A stretch of 64,000 bases of DNA, from contig CM043871.1 in the NCBI GenBank assembly GCA_023846275.1, positions 33,882,578-33,946,577 on the forward strand. The letters are read 5' to 3'. The stretch's first letter is position 1. Every line of letters begins with the position of its first letter. The notes beneath the pieces were generated by a model. That model saw only the letters and a list, made by a program, of their open reading frames with translations, searched no databases and was not told the origin of the DNA. The DNA comes from Vanilla planifolia. Its lineage: Eukaryota > Streptophyta > Magnoliopsida > Asparagales > Orchidaceae. A program made the translations under genes and the position numbers. This document shows positions 11,560-25,600 of this stretch, piece by piece.

Positions 11560-14500
11560 CGTAATTCTTCAAATTTTTTCACTCCAAGTGAGTTAGTAAA
11601 AATATCAGCCACTTATTCTTCAATACAGCAATGAACCAAACTTATAGTCTCCTTGTTGACATGATCACAAAGAAAGTGATACATTGTCTCGATATGCTTG
11701 CTTCTCCTATGTTAAACTAGATTTTTTGCTAATTTGATGGCTGACATATTGTCAATAAATATAGTTGTTGGCTCTTCTTATTGATGATGTAACTCTTACA
11801 ATAAATTTTGTAACCAAATTGCTTCACAAACTATTGATGAAGCTACAATATACTCTGCTTCACAAGATGAAAGAGTAATGACATCTTGTTTAGTTGATCT
11901 CTACATAAATGCTGATGAACCTAAGAAGAAATAATAACCAATTATACTCTTTCTTTCATCTATATCACCTCTCCAATCACTGTTAGAGTCATCACATAAA
12001 TCTGTCTCACTTTGGTTAGTAAAATATAAACTATAATCTAGTATTCCTTTAATATACCTTAGTATTCTTTTTGCAACCATCAAATGTGTTTCCTTTGGAT
12101 TTTTTATATCGACTAATGAGTCCAATAGAATATAGAATATCAGGTCTTGTGATAGTGAGATAATGAAGACTACCTACAAGACTTTTAAATAAAATAGAGT
12201 TAATACTGTTTCCTTCTTCTTCTGTACTTATTTTCATTCTTACATCAAGTAGTGTTATCACTGATTTACAATCTTTTATTCTAACTTCTTTAGAAGTTTA
12301 ATAGCATATCTTCTTTGAGAGATTTGGATTCCAGTTGTCATTTGCTTTACTTCCAAACCAAGAAAGTATGACATTTCACCATTATCTGTTATGTCAAATT
12401 CATACTGTATAGTTCTTTTGAATTCTTGAAACAATTCAAAAGAATTTTTTGTATAAACCAAATCATCTACATAAAGACAAACTATAAGAATATTATTTTG
12501 AGTTGTCTTAATGTAAAGTGCATGCTCAAATAGACATTTTTGAAATCTTTGTTGTTGAAGATATCCATCAATTTTAGTATTTTATGCTTTTGGTGCTTGT
12601 TTCAATCCATATAAAGTCTTTTTCAAACGATAGACTTTATGTTAATTACTCACAATTTTGTAACCTTCAGGTTGATCAATATAAACTTCTTTTAAAACTC
12701 CATTCAAAAATACAAATTTAATATCAAGTTGACATACCTTCCATCGATGTGCTGCAAGTGCTAAAATCAACTTCATTGTATCAAATCGAGCAACTGGAGC
12801 AAATACCTCGTTGTAGTCTATACCATATTTTTGCTTAAAACCTTTTGTCATAAGTCTTGCCTTGTATTTGTCCACTGTTTCATCTGCTTTATGCTTGATT
12901 TTGTAAACCCATTTAACTCTTATGGTTTCTTTTGAGGAGGGAGATCAACGAAATCTCATGTATTATTTTTTTCTATAGATGCTATTTCTTCATCTATAGC
13001 CTTTTAATAATTTATATCATGTACTGCTTCGTCAAAGAAATAGGTTTATTATCAGTAAAATAATAGAATAAGTTAGAATACTCAGAAGTTTGCTTATATG
13101 TCTCTTATAAACTTTTCATCTTTCTGCTTGAGTCAATAGGGCACAATGTCTTTTGCATAACAGTTGTTTTTGAGAGAGAGCTTGTTGAAGAATTCAAATC
13201 ATGTGTTTGTTGATTTTGAATTTCTTCTTCTTACCTAAGTGTGATTGTTTTATCATCCTTCTCTTCCTTCCACTTCCAAGTATCTTCTTCTACAAACATA
13301 ACATCATGACTAATAAACACCTTTTTAGTTAAAGGATTGTAGAGTTTGTAGGCTTTTAACTCCTTGCTGTACCCAATGAATATGTATTTTGCACCTTTAT
13401 CATCTAATTTCTTTCTTATTGCATTAGGTACCTATGCATATGCAATACAACCAAATATTCGAAAATGAGAAACACTTGGTGTATATCCACTCCAAGCTTC
13501 TTGTGGTCATATAATGCACAACTTTAGTAGAACATCGATTCAACAAATAAGTTGAACATGCAACTGCTTCTGCCCAAAATTCTTTTGACATATTCCTCTC
13601 TCTCATCATTATCCTTATCATATCAAGGATAGTACAATTTCTTCTTTTAGCCACTCCATTTTATTGTGGAGTATAACTTGTGGTAAGTTGATGTCGTATG
13701 CCTTGTTGCTTACATAATTGAATAAATTCATTTGAAGTGTGCTCACCACCTCTATCAGATCTAAGGCATTGAATGAATAACCTATTCTCTTTTTTAACTA
13801 TGCATTTGAACTCTTTAAATATGGAGATAGCAGTAGATTTCTCCTTAATAAAATATGTCTATATTTTTCTACTAAAATCATCTATGAAGGTAATAAAATA
13901 TTTGTTATCTCCATTTGATAATGGCATCAATAGACCACAAATATCTGTATAAGTTGCAATGGTCTTTTAGCTCTCTAAGTATTATTCTTTTGAAAAGGTA
14001 GACGATGTTGCTTTCTAAGTATACAAGCTTCACATATATTATTTAGATCATCCAATAAAGGAAGACCTTTTATCATTCTTTCTTTTGCCAATAATTTCAA
14101 ACCTCCAAAGTTAAGGTGACCATACCTTAGATGTCATTTCAAAGAATCATTTGAAAGATGCCCAAAGATAACAAACTTCACTTGTTGACTTTAATTAAAG
14201 AGGAAACATACGATTTGTTGACATCTTCACTTATTAATATTCCTTCTTTTTGAATCTTGCAAAAGAAGATAACCATTCTTCATATGTATAATATATCCTT
14301 TCTCAATTAATTGCCCAAGACTAAGAATATTACTTTTCATATCAGGAATAAAATATGCATCTGAAATAATAATTAGAAACCCATTTTCTTTGTAAAGTTT
14401 AATATTACCTTTGCCTTCAACTTTTAATTTTGATGAGTCTCCAAGACTCACACTTGCTTGCACATTTTCAATTGGATCAAATAGATGTCTTTTTCCACAC

Positions 14501-14570
14501 ATATGGTTGCTTACTCCTGAATCAAGAAGCCATACATCTTCTCTTTCATTACCTTCTTTTTCAACCAATA
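11560..14570 (-). pseudogene. Decayed copia pol: protease, integrase, RT, RNase H
   Basis: Protease at 14560-14227 has VWLLDSGVSNHMCGK, the copia active-site context (DSG). Integrase follows at about 14200-13350, including the zinc-binding region near 14130-14020 and a stretch ending HNKMEWLKEE. Reverse transcriptase at 12930-12280 shows KARLMTKGFKQKYGIDY, VFAPVARFDT, QLDIKFVFLNG, and an intact YVDD active site near 12455-12470. RNase H at 12130-11560 has DSNSDWRGDIDERKS. At least several stops and frame changes separate these blocks, so no full polyprotein can be made. Confidence 0.88.
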
Positions 14571-14802
14571 AAGATATGGACTCTTTTTGTGATGTTTCAA
14601 CATAATTGGATTGATTATTTTTATGCTAATAATCAGAAACACAATGCCTATATATATGACAATTGTAATATTCAATATTTCTACCTTGTCCTTAATCTCG
14701 AGAAGTATTATTTCTTCTATGCCCGTGTTGATTGTAAGATTGATTAAATTTCTGTTGAGATTTGTTTTGGAAACTATCTCTTTCACGTCCTCGATATGAA
14801 CC

Positions 14803-15400
14803 TCATCCTCTTCCTCTTGAAGTTGAATTCTCTTTCTTCAAGGTATTGTCTTCTTTAAAATTTAATTTTGATTCTAATACTTGATCAATATGTGCAACTT
14901 CAGCCTTTTTCTTTAGTCGTTGCTCATACACTTGTAAAGAACCCATTAGCTCTTCAATTGATAAACTACATATATCTTTTGATTCTTCAATTGCTATTAC
15001 TACGTGCTCAAACATAGGAGTTAAAGAAAGAAGTACCTTTTTAATGACACGTACATCATCGATTTGTTCACCATTTCTCTTCATCAAATTTACAATAGCA
15101 ATCAAGCATGAGACATAATCTGACATAGTCTCATTTTTATTCTTCTTTGATTGCTCAAAATCACCTCTAAGGATTATTTGAAGACATACAAGCTTCACAC
15201 GTTCAACACCTTTGAAGACTGTGTTGAGTTTATTCCAAACTTCTTTACTTGTAGTCGCTTATGCAACTTTCTCAAAAGTGGCTTCATCAAGTCCTTGATA
15301 TATCAAGAACAATGCCTTTTTGTCTTTTTTTTCTGATTTTCTTTCATAATTGTCGTTCATCAATCTGGAAACGATCTGTTGCATAATTCCAGACATTTTC
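14803..15400 (-). pseudogene. Decayed copia gag
   Basis: An open stretch at 15198-14803 carries the copia Gag (UBN2-type) pattern: IVNLMKRNGEQIDDVRVIKK, VLLSLTPMFEHVVIAIEESK, LSIEELMGSLQVYEQRLKKK. Upstream, 15400-15200 continues the homology with stops (ALFLIYQGLDEATFEKVA in broken form). A worn zinc-knuckle remnant follows near 14690-14620. Confidence 0.82.
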
Positions 15401-15474
15401 AATGAAAACACACTTTAAAAAAATACCTCTACTCTTCTCCCTTTGACACTACAGCGTTTGATCTTCTTCTCCAA

Positions 15475-15486
15475 GCTCTGATACCA
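15475..15486 (-). other. Primer binding site of the copia element
   Basis: The complement of GCTCTGATACCA is TGGTATCAGAGC, the exact plant tRNA-Met-initiator primer site, three bases inside the right LTR edge. Confidence 0.92.
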
Positions 15487-15489
15487 CTT

Positions 15490-16351
<862 letters not shown>

Positions 16352-16353
<2 letters not shown>

Positions 16354-16370
16354 TATATATATATATATAT
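16352..16370. repeat. Short (AT)n tract at the right edge of the plastid fragment
   Basis: AT units start exactly where rpoC2 similarity ends, so the plastid piece has AT repeats on both sides. Confidence 0.85.
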
Positions 16371-19320
16371 TAATAATCATAAAGTAGTATAATAAAATTA
16401 TAACATATACAAAATAATTTCATATCATATAATGCTCACATCATTAGACATTCTATAATATTATCAAGAAATATATAATAACTAATTTATATCATAATTA
16501 ATTAGCTTACCTACATGACAGCTCAAAAACTCATCTTTTATTACTTTTCTTATCCCTTTATTGGTTTTTCTTATTTTCTATAAACATTCACTCATATTTA
16601 TCAATAAAAATTCAATTTTTATGATAAAATTATTTTTCAAATTCTATGCTTAACAAAATACCATTTTATCATTATTATCATTATATCATAAGTAGGATCG
16701 ACCTTATCATACTATACGATTAAGGCTTTACATAGTCAGACCATTATGTTATTATGATTGTATAAGTCCAATATCATTATTATACTAGTACAATCTAAAA
16801 CACTCAATGGGTCATATCAGGAATCAAATAGATGTTCCATAAGTAAACATGTTCATCAATTAATTATACTTGTTTGATTCTCATTTTGTACTATAAAATA
16901 TGTGCCTTAACTATATTTATGACTTTAAATTATATGGTACAATATCTTATATGGTATTATGCATGTAAAAATCTTTAATTTATAACTCATATAAAAAAGA
17001 GAACCCTAGAATCAAACCAAAATGATTATGATCAAGTATGAATGAACTTAATCAAGTCAATTTTTTAAAATATCTTATTTATACATAAAAATATTAAAAT
17101 AATAACAAAAAATAGAAATTATTTTATAAGCTCAAACTTAATTAAAAAAATTTATTTGAGTATATCAATAAAAAAAACTCTTTGAGATAAAATTAATGAA
17201 ATTATGTTTTTAATTTTTAATAACTTAGAGAATTGCTTATGAAGTTTTAATGATTCTTATATAATTATAATTATCAAAATGTCACTTATAATAGATTTGT
17301 AATTTTAAAAATTTTAACTTATGTCAAATTTAATTAGCGAATGATAAATCATATATTAACATAATTATTGAATCAAGTGAGGATAATAATTCAGAAGTGA
17401 TTATGCTTGATAATTATATAAAATATTAGAAGCCAAAATGAATAAAAAAAATAGCATTTATCTAGCTTACTTTTGGTGCACTTAGTATTTAACATGATTT
17501 CAGTTTTATACATGTGATTTCTCTTCATGGCTGACATTATAACTTTTATTTTATCCATCATACTTATATGTTTATTTTGATATTTTTTATATTTGATTAA
17601 TTTATATGATTTATCTATTACGACTTATAAATCCTATTAATACTTACATCATAGGTCATGTATCTACTATATTAAGGTTTGAAGATTTTGATGTCACAAA
17701 AAAGACCAACCTCCAAAGATTTGAAAGTGGGTAATGTTTGGTGTAAGTTACATAATTAAATATATAATAAAATATTAATTTAAAATTTTGTATGTATTTT
17801 TATATAGCTTATATTTGGGTTATTTTGGAAATTCTTTGTGTTTTTATTTTGGTTGATATTAGAGATTTTATCACACTATTAAGTCTTTACCAGGATGATA
17901 ATGGTCTCTATCCCCTATGATGATAACCCAAATCTTTCAAAATCTAGTTCTTTACCTTTATAAATGATTAATATGCTCTTTAAGGAGAAAAATCTCAATG
18001 AGAACTTACCTTGAAATGTCATTTTTCATAGATTGGGATTAAAAGCTTATTCTTTTCTTGAAGCTTCTCCTCTTCCCCTTTGATCCTATAAAAGTGACAC
18101 AATAACTCAAGATTCAAAAATTGAAGTGTTTCCTTCCAACCTTTGAGCTTTTTTTCTCTCTACTCTTTTGCTTTCTCTCTTACTTTCCAAACACACCATA
18201 GGTCATACAAGGGGACTTATTCCCTCTGATAAGTGTGCTGGTTAATATACTAATTTATTAATTATTATTGTTTTAATCTTTAACTTTAAAAATTCATTGG
18301 AAACTAAATGATTTTTGAAAAATACAAACCAAATATATAGAGAGTCCTTATAATAAGATCTTCAGAGTGATATGTTCAAATAGAAATCGTACCCAATAAT
18401 ATTTGACATGTTTTTGAGGTGCTCCTAAGTAGATATAATTTCAAATTTTGGATTTGTATCGCTTACATTTGGTGTATAAAACATGCTTTGAGAGACAGTG
18501 AGAGTTTAATTAAGTGAGCAGTCACAAAAAAAATCACACTTCTTTTATGCTCATAAAAGAGTAAATAAGAATAAGTTTAGCCACCTTGCTAAATGAAAAC
18601 ATACTAAATACCTACCCACAGCACCCAAATCTTATTACATCACATCATCTCCAAAATCTCCCAATGTATACTCTTTCATAATAACATCTTATTGACTCAT
18701 CAATGCTTTATGGCACAAGGCCCTCTCACCCATACCCTACTGAACCCCTCTTTTATCCTCGACTTGATCTCAAAAAATCACAATAAATTATTTTTGATAC
18801 ACATCAAGAACATCACTATCACCCTTATGAGAAACCACATTTATCTTAACAATACGAGTATAGCCCACATATCGTCAAGAAAGTTTCTACTTTCATTGAA
18901 GTGAGCATTTCCACACCACTAACTTGTAAACTTCAATTGCCCAACTCCACTTTCTATTATGATAACTTCGAGCCATATATTTTTTAAGAAAATTTTGAGA
19001 TGATTATCTCTTTACATGTCATTACTAAGCCCATTAGATTTAAAATCTGATCTACTTACCTTAAAGATATAGCATCATAGTGGTTTTGAAAATTACCCCT
19101 TAGATAAAATATTCATTTAAAGGGCTCAAAAAGCTATTCCTATCATCTTTTGCCAGCTTTGTTAAGCCCAAAAATATTTTTGAGTCTCTTCTTGATCTAA
19201 AGTAGCATCAATATGACCCACTTTGACTTTCATCTAATGCTTTAAAGAAGCTCTCAAGGAAGAAGATCAAGAGGATGCCCAACTTACTCAAGCAATCCTC
19301 ATCAACTATCTTTAGCTAGT
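16371..19320. other. AT-rich intergenic DNA, no gene seen
   Basis: No conserved coding sequence. A TATA-like 'cctataaaagtg' near 18085 followed by a pyrimidine-rich stretch (18120-18200) resembles an LTR or promoter leader, perhaps of the gypsy remnant to the right, but no matching second LTR was found. A short open frame at 18692-18904 has no recognised domain. Confidence 0.4.
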
Positions 19321-20410
19321 TCTAAAAACACTTGGTCAGATGTTCATCAAGATCCTTATAAGAAATTTTTTAATAAGATTATTTACTTTATCAATGAAAA
19401 GTTTCTTTAGCTCTACTTGGTCATTACTATCTCCAAGGCCCTCTAATTGAGGGTAAAAAAGATTGTGAGATGATAAAGACCTACTTAGAGTTCCTTATAA
19501 CCATCATCCTGATGTACCACGCTTAACATTTTAGTACTACCTTAACTATACTTAAAGAATTTTTGATAACTATTAAAAAAGATAGATTATATTAGAAGTT
19601 AAGATTATTCTCAGAGAATAGTTGAGATATAATAAAGCTCTACAAATATCACAATGATCATTGCCACACAACTTTTAAAAGCAAGACTATCAAAGCCTTA
19701 ATCAAGGATTATTGAAGGAAAACCATATTTAAAAATATCTAATAAAATTTTTTAACCTAATTATATCGCTAATAAACTTATAAGGCCAAGTGCTATTGAC
19801 ATATCTCAAATTAAGAAAGACAACTATACTCTCCAACTATAGCTAAAAGACAAAAAGTAATCCCTATTAAAATTATTTATGTCATCACAAGGTGAAGGCA
19901 AAACCACTTTAGGAGCTCCACCTTAAAATACCTTAAACAAATCATGATCACTGATGTCATAAATCAAAAAGAGCAACTAATTCCACTATCCTTTGAACTT
20001 TGAAGATATGTTGCCTTTTAACAACCCCTATAACGATACTGTAGTACTTTCAAGGATAATTGCTAAGGTTGCTTTCCGCTACATGCTCATTGACACCATG
20101 AACTCGATTGGTATCTTTTGTTATGCTTTCGATACTGATAGTATTAGTCAAAACCTTATCTTCTTAATTATAGAATTGGTCGTATGCTTTTCTTAAGAGT
20201 CTTTGAAACTAGAGAGAACCATCACATTACCACTTAAAATGACAAATTATTCTATCTAAATCATGCGTATATCACTATGTTTTTTGCCTACAATATTATC
20301 CTTGGTAGATCGATAAATAACACATTCAAGATGGTGGTATTGACACCACACCTACGTGTAAAATTTAATACCTCATCAAAGGTAGTTCAACTACAAGGGG
20401 ATCTTTTATA
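19320..20410 (+). pseudogene. Gag/protease remnant of a Tat-like Ty3/gypsy element
   Basis: Broken + strand frames show the Gag C-terminal zinc-knuckle zone of Tat-type elements near 19630-19720 (LYKYHNDHCHTTFKSKTIKA, then ALIKDYWRKT). This is followed by VIYVITRGEGKTTLGA-like sequence near 19860-19930 and a protease-like open stretch at 19993-20196: FEDMLPFNNPYNDTVVLS then RYMLIDTMNSIGIFCYAF, where Tat proteases carry VDNGSSADILF. After it, GRSINNTFKMVVLTPHLRVK near 20310-20370 resembles the GRPGLN motif. Stops are frequent; no RT was recognised. The lineage is inferred from motif order only. Confidence 0.55.
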
Positions 20411-22340
20411 ATCAAAGAGATGATATCTAAACATTATAAAAATGATAGCTAAACCAACTATAAACCTCCCATGAACCTAGAGTAGGGATCATCTAAAACA
20501 TTTCTATCTCTAAAAGATGAATGTCATCAAAGGTATGGCTTAACATATGACCTTAATAAAAATTCTAATTGCCTTTTAATACATAATTTATATCACTTAA
20601 GAATCCATCAATATCAATTCCCTTATTTAATCAATATGAATGGAACCTTTCTCGAGATCCAACAAAGTATACTAACATCACTCAACAAATATATTGAAGC
20701 TTAACTAGATCACTCTTGTCAACTTTCGTTGTCACCAAAACATCAAAAAATATTGAAGGAAATGGCCACATCCCCTTTTTTCTTGCAAACCTTACATTAA
20801 GAATACAAGAGACAATGCCTTGACTCCTTATACTTTATTATTGGTCCATCATATGAAAGTTTTGAGAAGCATGCTCTTACCCTTCTCTCTTTTCTCTTAT
20901 CATAGCTAAATTACATGATTAACTAAAGAAGTGCATTCTTAACCTCCTCTAAATCTTTTTGATAATTTTGTTAACATGAAGACCTTGAGAAGATCTAGTC
21001 TTGCATTTGACCCCCAATTCATTATTATCCCATAAATGCTCTCCCTTCACCACCTTTGACAAAGGCCTTAAAGAGCTTAACCATTGATCTTTCTCATCAC
21101 TTATCTAGAAATAATTCTTTACTTCATCTAAACACTATTGTGTCCTCAAAGTGAAAAATCCTACCTCACCACTTTCATCTTTATATTATTCACACTCAGG
21201 GGTTTGATGAACAATCAATCATCATGAAATTGCAACAAAAGATCTTGTAGGATCACAGTTACTAATGGTAGCTATCTTTGAGCAAAATGAAATGTCATCT
21301 CTTTGAAAAGTCCATTGTATCTAGAAGTTGCTATTTCAAGAGCTCCATTACTAAATTGTTTTTTTTGAAAATGTTAAATTGTATGATAATCTTATTTATT
21401 TTTTTAGTAAAGCTTTCATGTAATTATGGAAGACTAATCGAAGAAACAAAAAAAAATAATCTCATATTACTTACAACACTTTCCCAAATTATCCAAAAAA
21501 ATACCCCCACGTTTGAATAAAGAAGAGAATGAGAGATCTAACATGGATTTGACACCATCCATTAAGCACTACTATAAAAAAACCCCCTTCCCCCTAACTC
21601 AAGGGGCATTAAAGGTATGATATCTTCACCAATCTTCTTTTCATCAGAGGAATTGTTTAAAAATCCATCTTTACTGGAGCCCAAAGATTTTGCCTTACTA
21701 CTAAAAGCCCTTCGTAACCTTACCCATGCTCGATCGAACCCTAAAGGACTTTGTCTCCTTTATTCCTGAGCTTACCTCCACCGAGCCACTAAGATCGTCT
21801 TCCTTAAGCTTTAAAGTTCAAAGATCTAAAATTTCCATGTTTGTCATTCCCAAGCTTTGAGATTATCCTCCAAGCCCTTTCCTCTCCATTCTAGTCATTG
21901 CTACTTCCACCTCTCCCTTTCTTTTTTTTTTTTTTTGGCTCCCAGCTTCAAAAACATTTCTTTCCCTTCTCCTAAGAGCCTTGCTCCCCACCAGTGCCTT
22001 GTGCATGCTATTTGAAGACACATATGCCACTTAACTTATATTAACAACTCTTGAAACATATCCAACTACAACCATTCCACTATGTCTAACTGCACTCAAG
22101 CATACCTGTGTTGGAATCTTGGATTGAACCATACTACATTTAACTTGTATAAACCCATCCAAACCCATGTCAAGTTGTGCTTACTCGTGTTGAACCACAT
22201 TGATATGTTTGTTGGAGTATAATTTTGTATGATGATTGGTAGTGAGTAATAAATTAGGTCTTGTTCTGTAAATAAACAAAAAAAAAGTCGTATTCAATGA
22301 TTCCAAAATTTAGGAATGAGCTCGAATCTCAATGCTTCCC
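20411..22340. other. Transposon-derived intergenic DNA upstream of FBL17
   Basis: No intact gene. A TATA-like 'ctataaaaaaac' followed by C-rich sequence near 21570-21600 looks like an LTR promoter, but no partner LTR was found. The rest, including short open frames at 21278-21520, has no recognised domain. Confidence 0.35.
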
Positions 22341-22525
22341 ATTTAATTAAACGGTGAGGAGGAGTTCTTCCCAAAACAACATCATACCGGTTTTGGACAG
22401 TCAAAGCCTAGCGTTTCCCATGTGGACCCATGCAAAAATACCGACGCGAACAGGTAACTGCACCACGACCATCCTCCGTCTTCCTCATATTCCCCGCTTG
22501 GACGCACATGGCGGGGGAAAAAATG

Positions 22526-22533
22526 GCGCGAAA
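22526..22533 (+). promoter_or_regulatory. E2F-type binding site in the FBL17 promoter
   Basis: GCGCGAAA is a perfect match to the E2F consensus TTTSSCGC on the opposite strand, 120 bp before the start codon. A near match (gcgggggaaaa) lies just upstream at 22511-22521. Arabidopsis FBL17 is known to be an E2F/RBR1 target, so the site is likely functional. Confidence 0.6.
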
Positions 22534-22597
22534 CCTTCTCTCATCTCCCGCTTCTTCCCAATCTTCTTCCTTTTGCATCCCACTTTCCATTATATCC

Positions 22598-22632
22598 CCA
22601 CCCCTCCCCTCTCCCACTCTCCCTCTCTCCTC
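22598..22632 (+). promoter_or_regulatory. Pyrimidine patch before FBL17
   Basis: A C/T-only run (cccctcccctctcccactctccc and on) just upstream of the start codon is like the Y-patch found in plant core promoters or a CT-rich 5' leader. No clear TATA box is seen at the expected spacing; 'attatatcc' at 22588-22596 is a possible weak one. Confidence 0.45.
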
Positions 22633-22652
22633 AAAACCTAATCTTTACGGCG

Positions 22653-25600
22653 ATGCTCTCCTCCTCCTCCGCCGACGGTCCCCCTCGGGGCCCGGCGAAG
22701 AAGCGCGGGAGTTACAATTGTGGCCGGTGCGGCCTCCCGAAGAAGGGCCACGTATGTCGCTCCTCCTCTCCTGCTCCCGTCCCCGTGCCCCCGCGTTCCG
22801 ACCACCGCCTCCGTCGCGCGCTCTCCTTCGAAGAGGAGGTTGCGGAGACTCCGCTGCCCTTTGCGCAGGCCTTGGAGTCGGCGGTAGAGGAGGAGGAGGA
22901 GGAGGTGGTGGAGTTCGGAGGAGGAGCGGCGGTGCCGATGACATGTTTGGCGATGGTTCTGAGACGGCTGACACCAAAGGAGCTGATGGGGGCGGCGATG
23001 GTGTGCCGTGGGTGGAGGGAGTGCGTTAGGAGGATATGGATCTCGGCGGATGAGATTAGGATTAGGGTTTCGCAGATCAGATTTGTGGGATCGGTGTTCC
23101 AGAGGTGCTCTGGCCTCTCGCGGCTCTCCTTGATAATGGAGAGGTTTGAACTTGGATTCATTCATCAGATGATACCTTTATGTATAATTCAACAAGTAAA
23201 ATTTGACAAAAAAAAAAAAATACTGTGTAGGTTAGTAATTGGAATTGCAAATCAACATTTGAAGCTCAAGCTAAGGGAAGAAGTGACAACTGAAATCTTA
23301 AGCTTTGTTAACATTATAGGAAACCATGCAAGTAAAAGAAAAATAAGTTTTTCTAAGATCAAGATCCATCCTTTTGCATTTATTGCACCAATACATTAGC
23401 AATTATAACTACTCCAGCTGTGTCAGTACCTACTTAATATATATCTGAATTGAACTGTTTTCAAGTCTGGAAAGTATTAATATATCTATGCGTCTCTTGA
23501 ATTTGGTTCGGTTGTAGTAGCTCAATTTGTTTTGTGAGTCTTTTTTTTTTCTCTTTTCTTTGGAATAATGATAATTTTGTGTGCTTTTTTTGATGCAGTG
23601 ATGCCGATTCAACTGTGCTAGCTTGTGTTGCTTTCTCCTGCCCCAATTTGGAATGCCTGGAGATCAGTCTTGCAAAAAATGCAGTCAATCGAATAACTGG
23701 GTATATTGTTTAAATACATTTTTCTTTCATGTGGCTACATCACTAGTTTGTACATGATAAAGCTATTGTAATCCAATTGTATAGTGCTTTTCATTGTATT
23801 TGTGCACAATTTTACAAGAAATCACTATTCATAAGCACATTTCTATTTGCCTGTCGTTACACACAGCCTAGATTCCCATCTGAGCTTAAGATTGTTAGTT
23901 AATTTTACAGCTTGAGAATGAATCGAAGCTTTATGAGTTAATCTTGATATGTTTCAAGCCTTGAAGGAGATGCCAATTAGAGGTTTGTATGAGCTGATAA
24001 CTTTAGTTAGTTGAGCTTCTAATAAAATTTAATGTCTTAAGTGGATGAATTCAATGGTTTATATGCACAAATACAGTAAACCAATCAATAAGTAATTTTA
24101 TATGTCAAAATATAATTATTTTGATGTATTTTTGAGCTATTTTAGTTTAAGTCAATCTTAGCTCATAATCAAATCATAGCACTTGGTGAAGACTTGGAAA
24201 GAGTTGTTTTTCTATTGACAACAAAAGCCCAAGCTTATGCCATTGTTGGTCTCATAGGTTTTGAAGGTAAAAACAAAAATATTAGTGATTTCGTAAAAAT
24301 ATGCAATTCCATAAAGAATTGCATTTCAAAATTTGAATTTTTTTATTTTCATGTAAACAAAAAATTGATTATTGGGTGATTTTTAGTGTTTGGGCTAATT
24401 TCATACTAATTGTGTTAGATGCATCGATGATATTTTAGTTATGTCACCATATTTATGATTGTAAGTTTGTACAGATATCATAATATCTATTGTAGTATCT
24501 TCTATGTTGAATTCTTCATTCTTGTGTTTACTTATTAGAATTGTTACATACATTAACATAGTGTTATTATTATATTAAAATATTATTTCTTTTTGGTCGT
24601 TCTATGTCAGTTTTTTTTAAAAGATGCCTCAATATTTTGGGATCGTAATCTTACATATTAAATTTTTTTTCCTCTCTTTTTGACATGAGATTATTTATCT
24701 TTTATATCCTTCCACTTAAAAATTTACCGAGATTCACTTATCATTTGATGAATCCACCCTTATACCATCTGATAATTACTCTTTGATCTATTTGTCATGG
24801 GCGTCACACATATTACTTTGCCACTGAAATTCCATTAAAGAGTCTAATCTATAATTTTCGTTACTTGGTGTTTTCATTTGAGATTATAAAAACCTATGTT
24901 TTTGCTGATATTATGTGTTCAATGCAGCATCTTCTTATTGATGATAATGGTTACTGCAAATCACAAATCTGATATGGAGTTCTAAAATCCAAAAAAGATC
25001 ACCTGTTTATCTTCTTTCTTTTAGTGTAACCTGAGCTTGTTTGGCTAGTCAACAACCATAGTAATCATAGTGTCATATTTATAGCCCTTGATTTTGTTGG
25101 AGCTCCTACCAGGGATGAACTAGGCCGCTTTGTTGCCGAGAAGCGTAGCCTTTCTGTTCTCAAAGTTGAAGGATGTAACAATCTGGGCTTTCTCAATCTC
25201 AGTTCCTGTAGCTTATCAACACTCTGGCTTTCTGACCTTTCTAGCATTTCCAAAACGGTAATGTTATATACCTCTACAAACATCAATTGCCTGCATGCCT
25301 GAACATTAAGTGATGGTGTTTTTGGTCCAGGCTGCATACTGTCCCAACCTAAAAGAGCTTTCTTTGGACTTTGCTCAACAAAGAAATGATTCAACAGATC
25401 TGGTTAGCATGATGGATTCTCTTGGATGTGGCTGTCCTAGTTTAAGAAACATACATATTGCATCAACACGACTTTGTAATGATGTCGTGCGTGCTCTAGC
25501 AGATGCAAATTTTAGGTATGTTGTTCACTCGCATTTGGTCAATATGTATAACAATGTGCATATCGGTTCAAGTTAAACAATTCTTAAGTGTATTTTGCAT

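Noticed and set aside
17690-22250. LTR pair around the Tat-like gag remnant (TATA-bearing stretches near 18085 and 21575)
   Set aside because: The two stretches do not align with each other, so they cannot be the two LTRs of one element.
22408-23165. Several overlapping open frames on both strands across FBL17 exon 1 (up to 199 residues)
   Set aside because: GC-rich DNA lacks stops by chance; their products are low-complexity Pro/Arg/Gly/His strings. Only the frame from 22653 matches a conserved protein and splices in phase.
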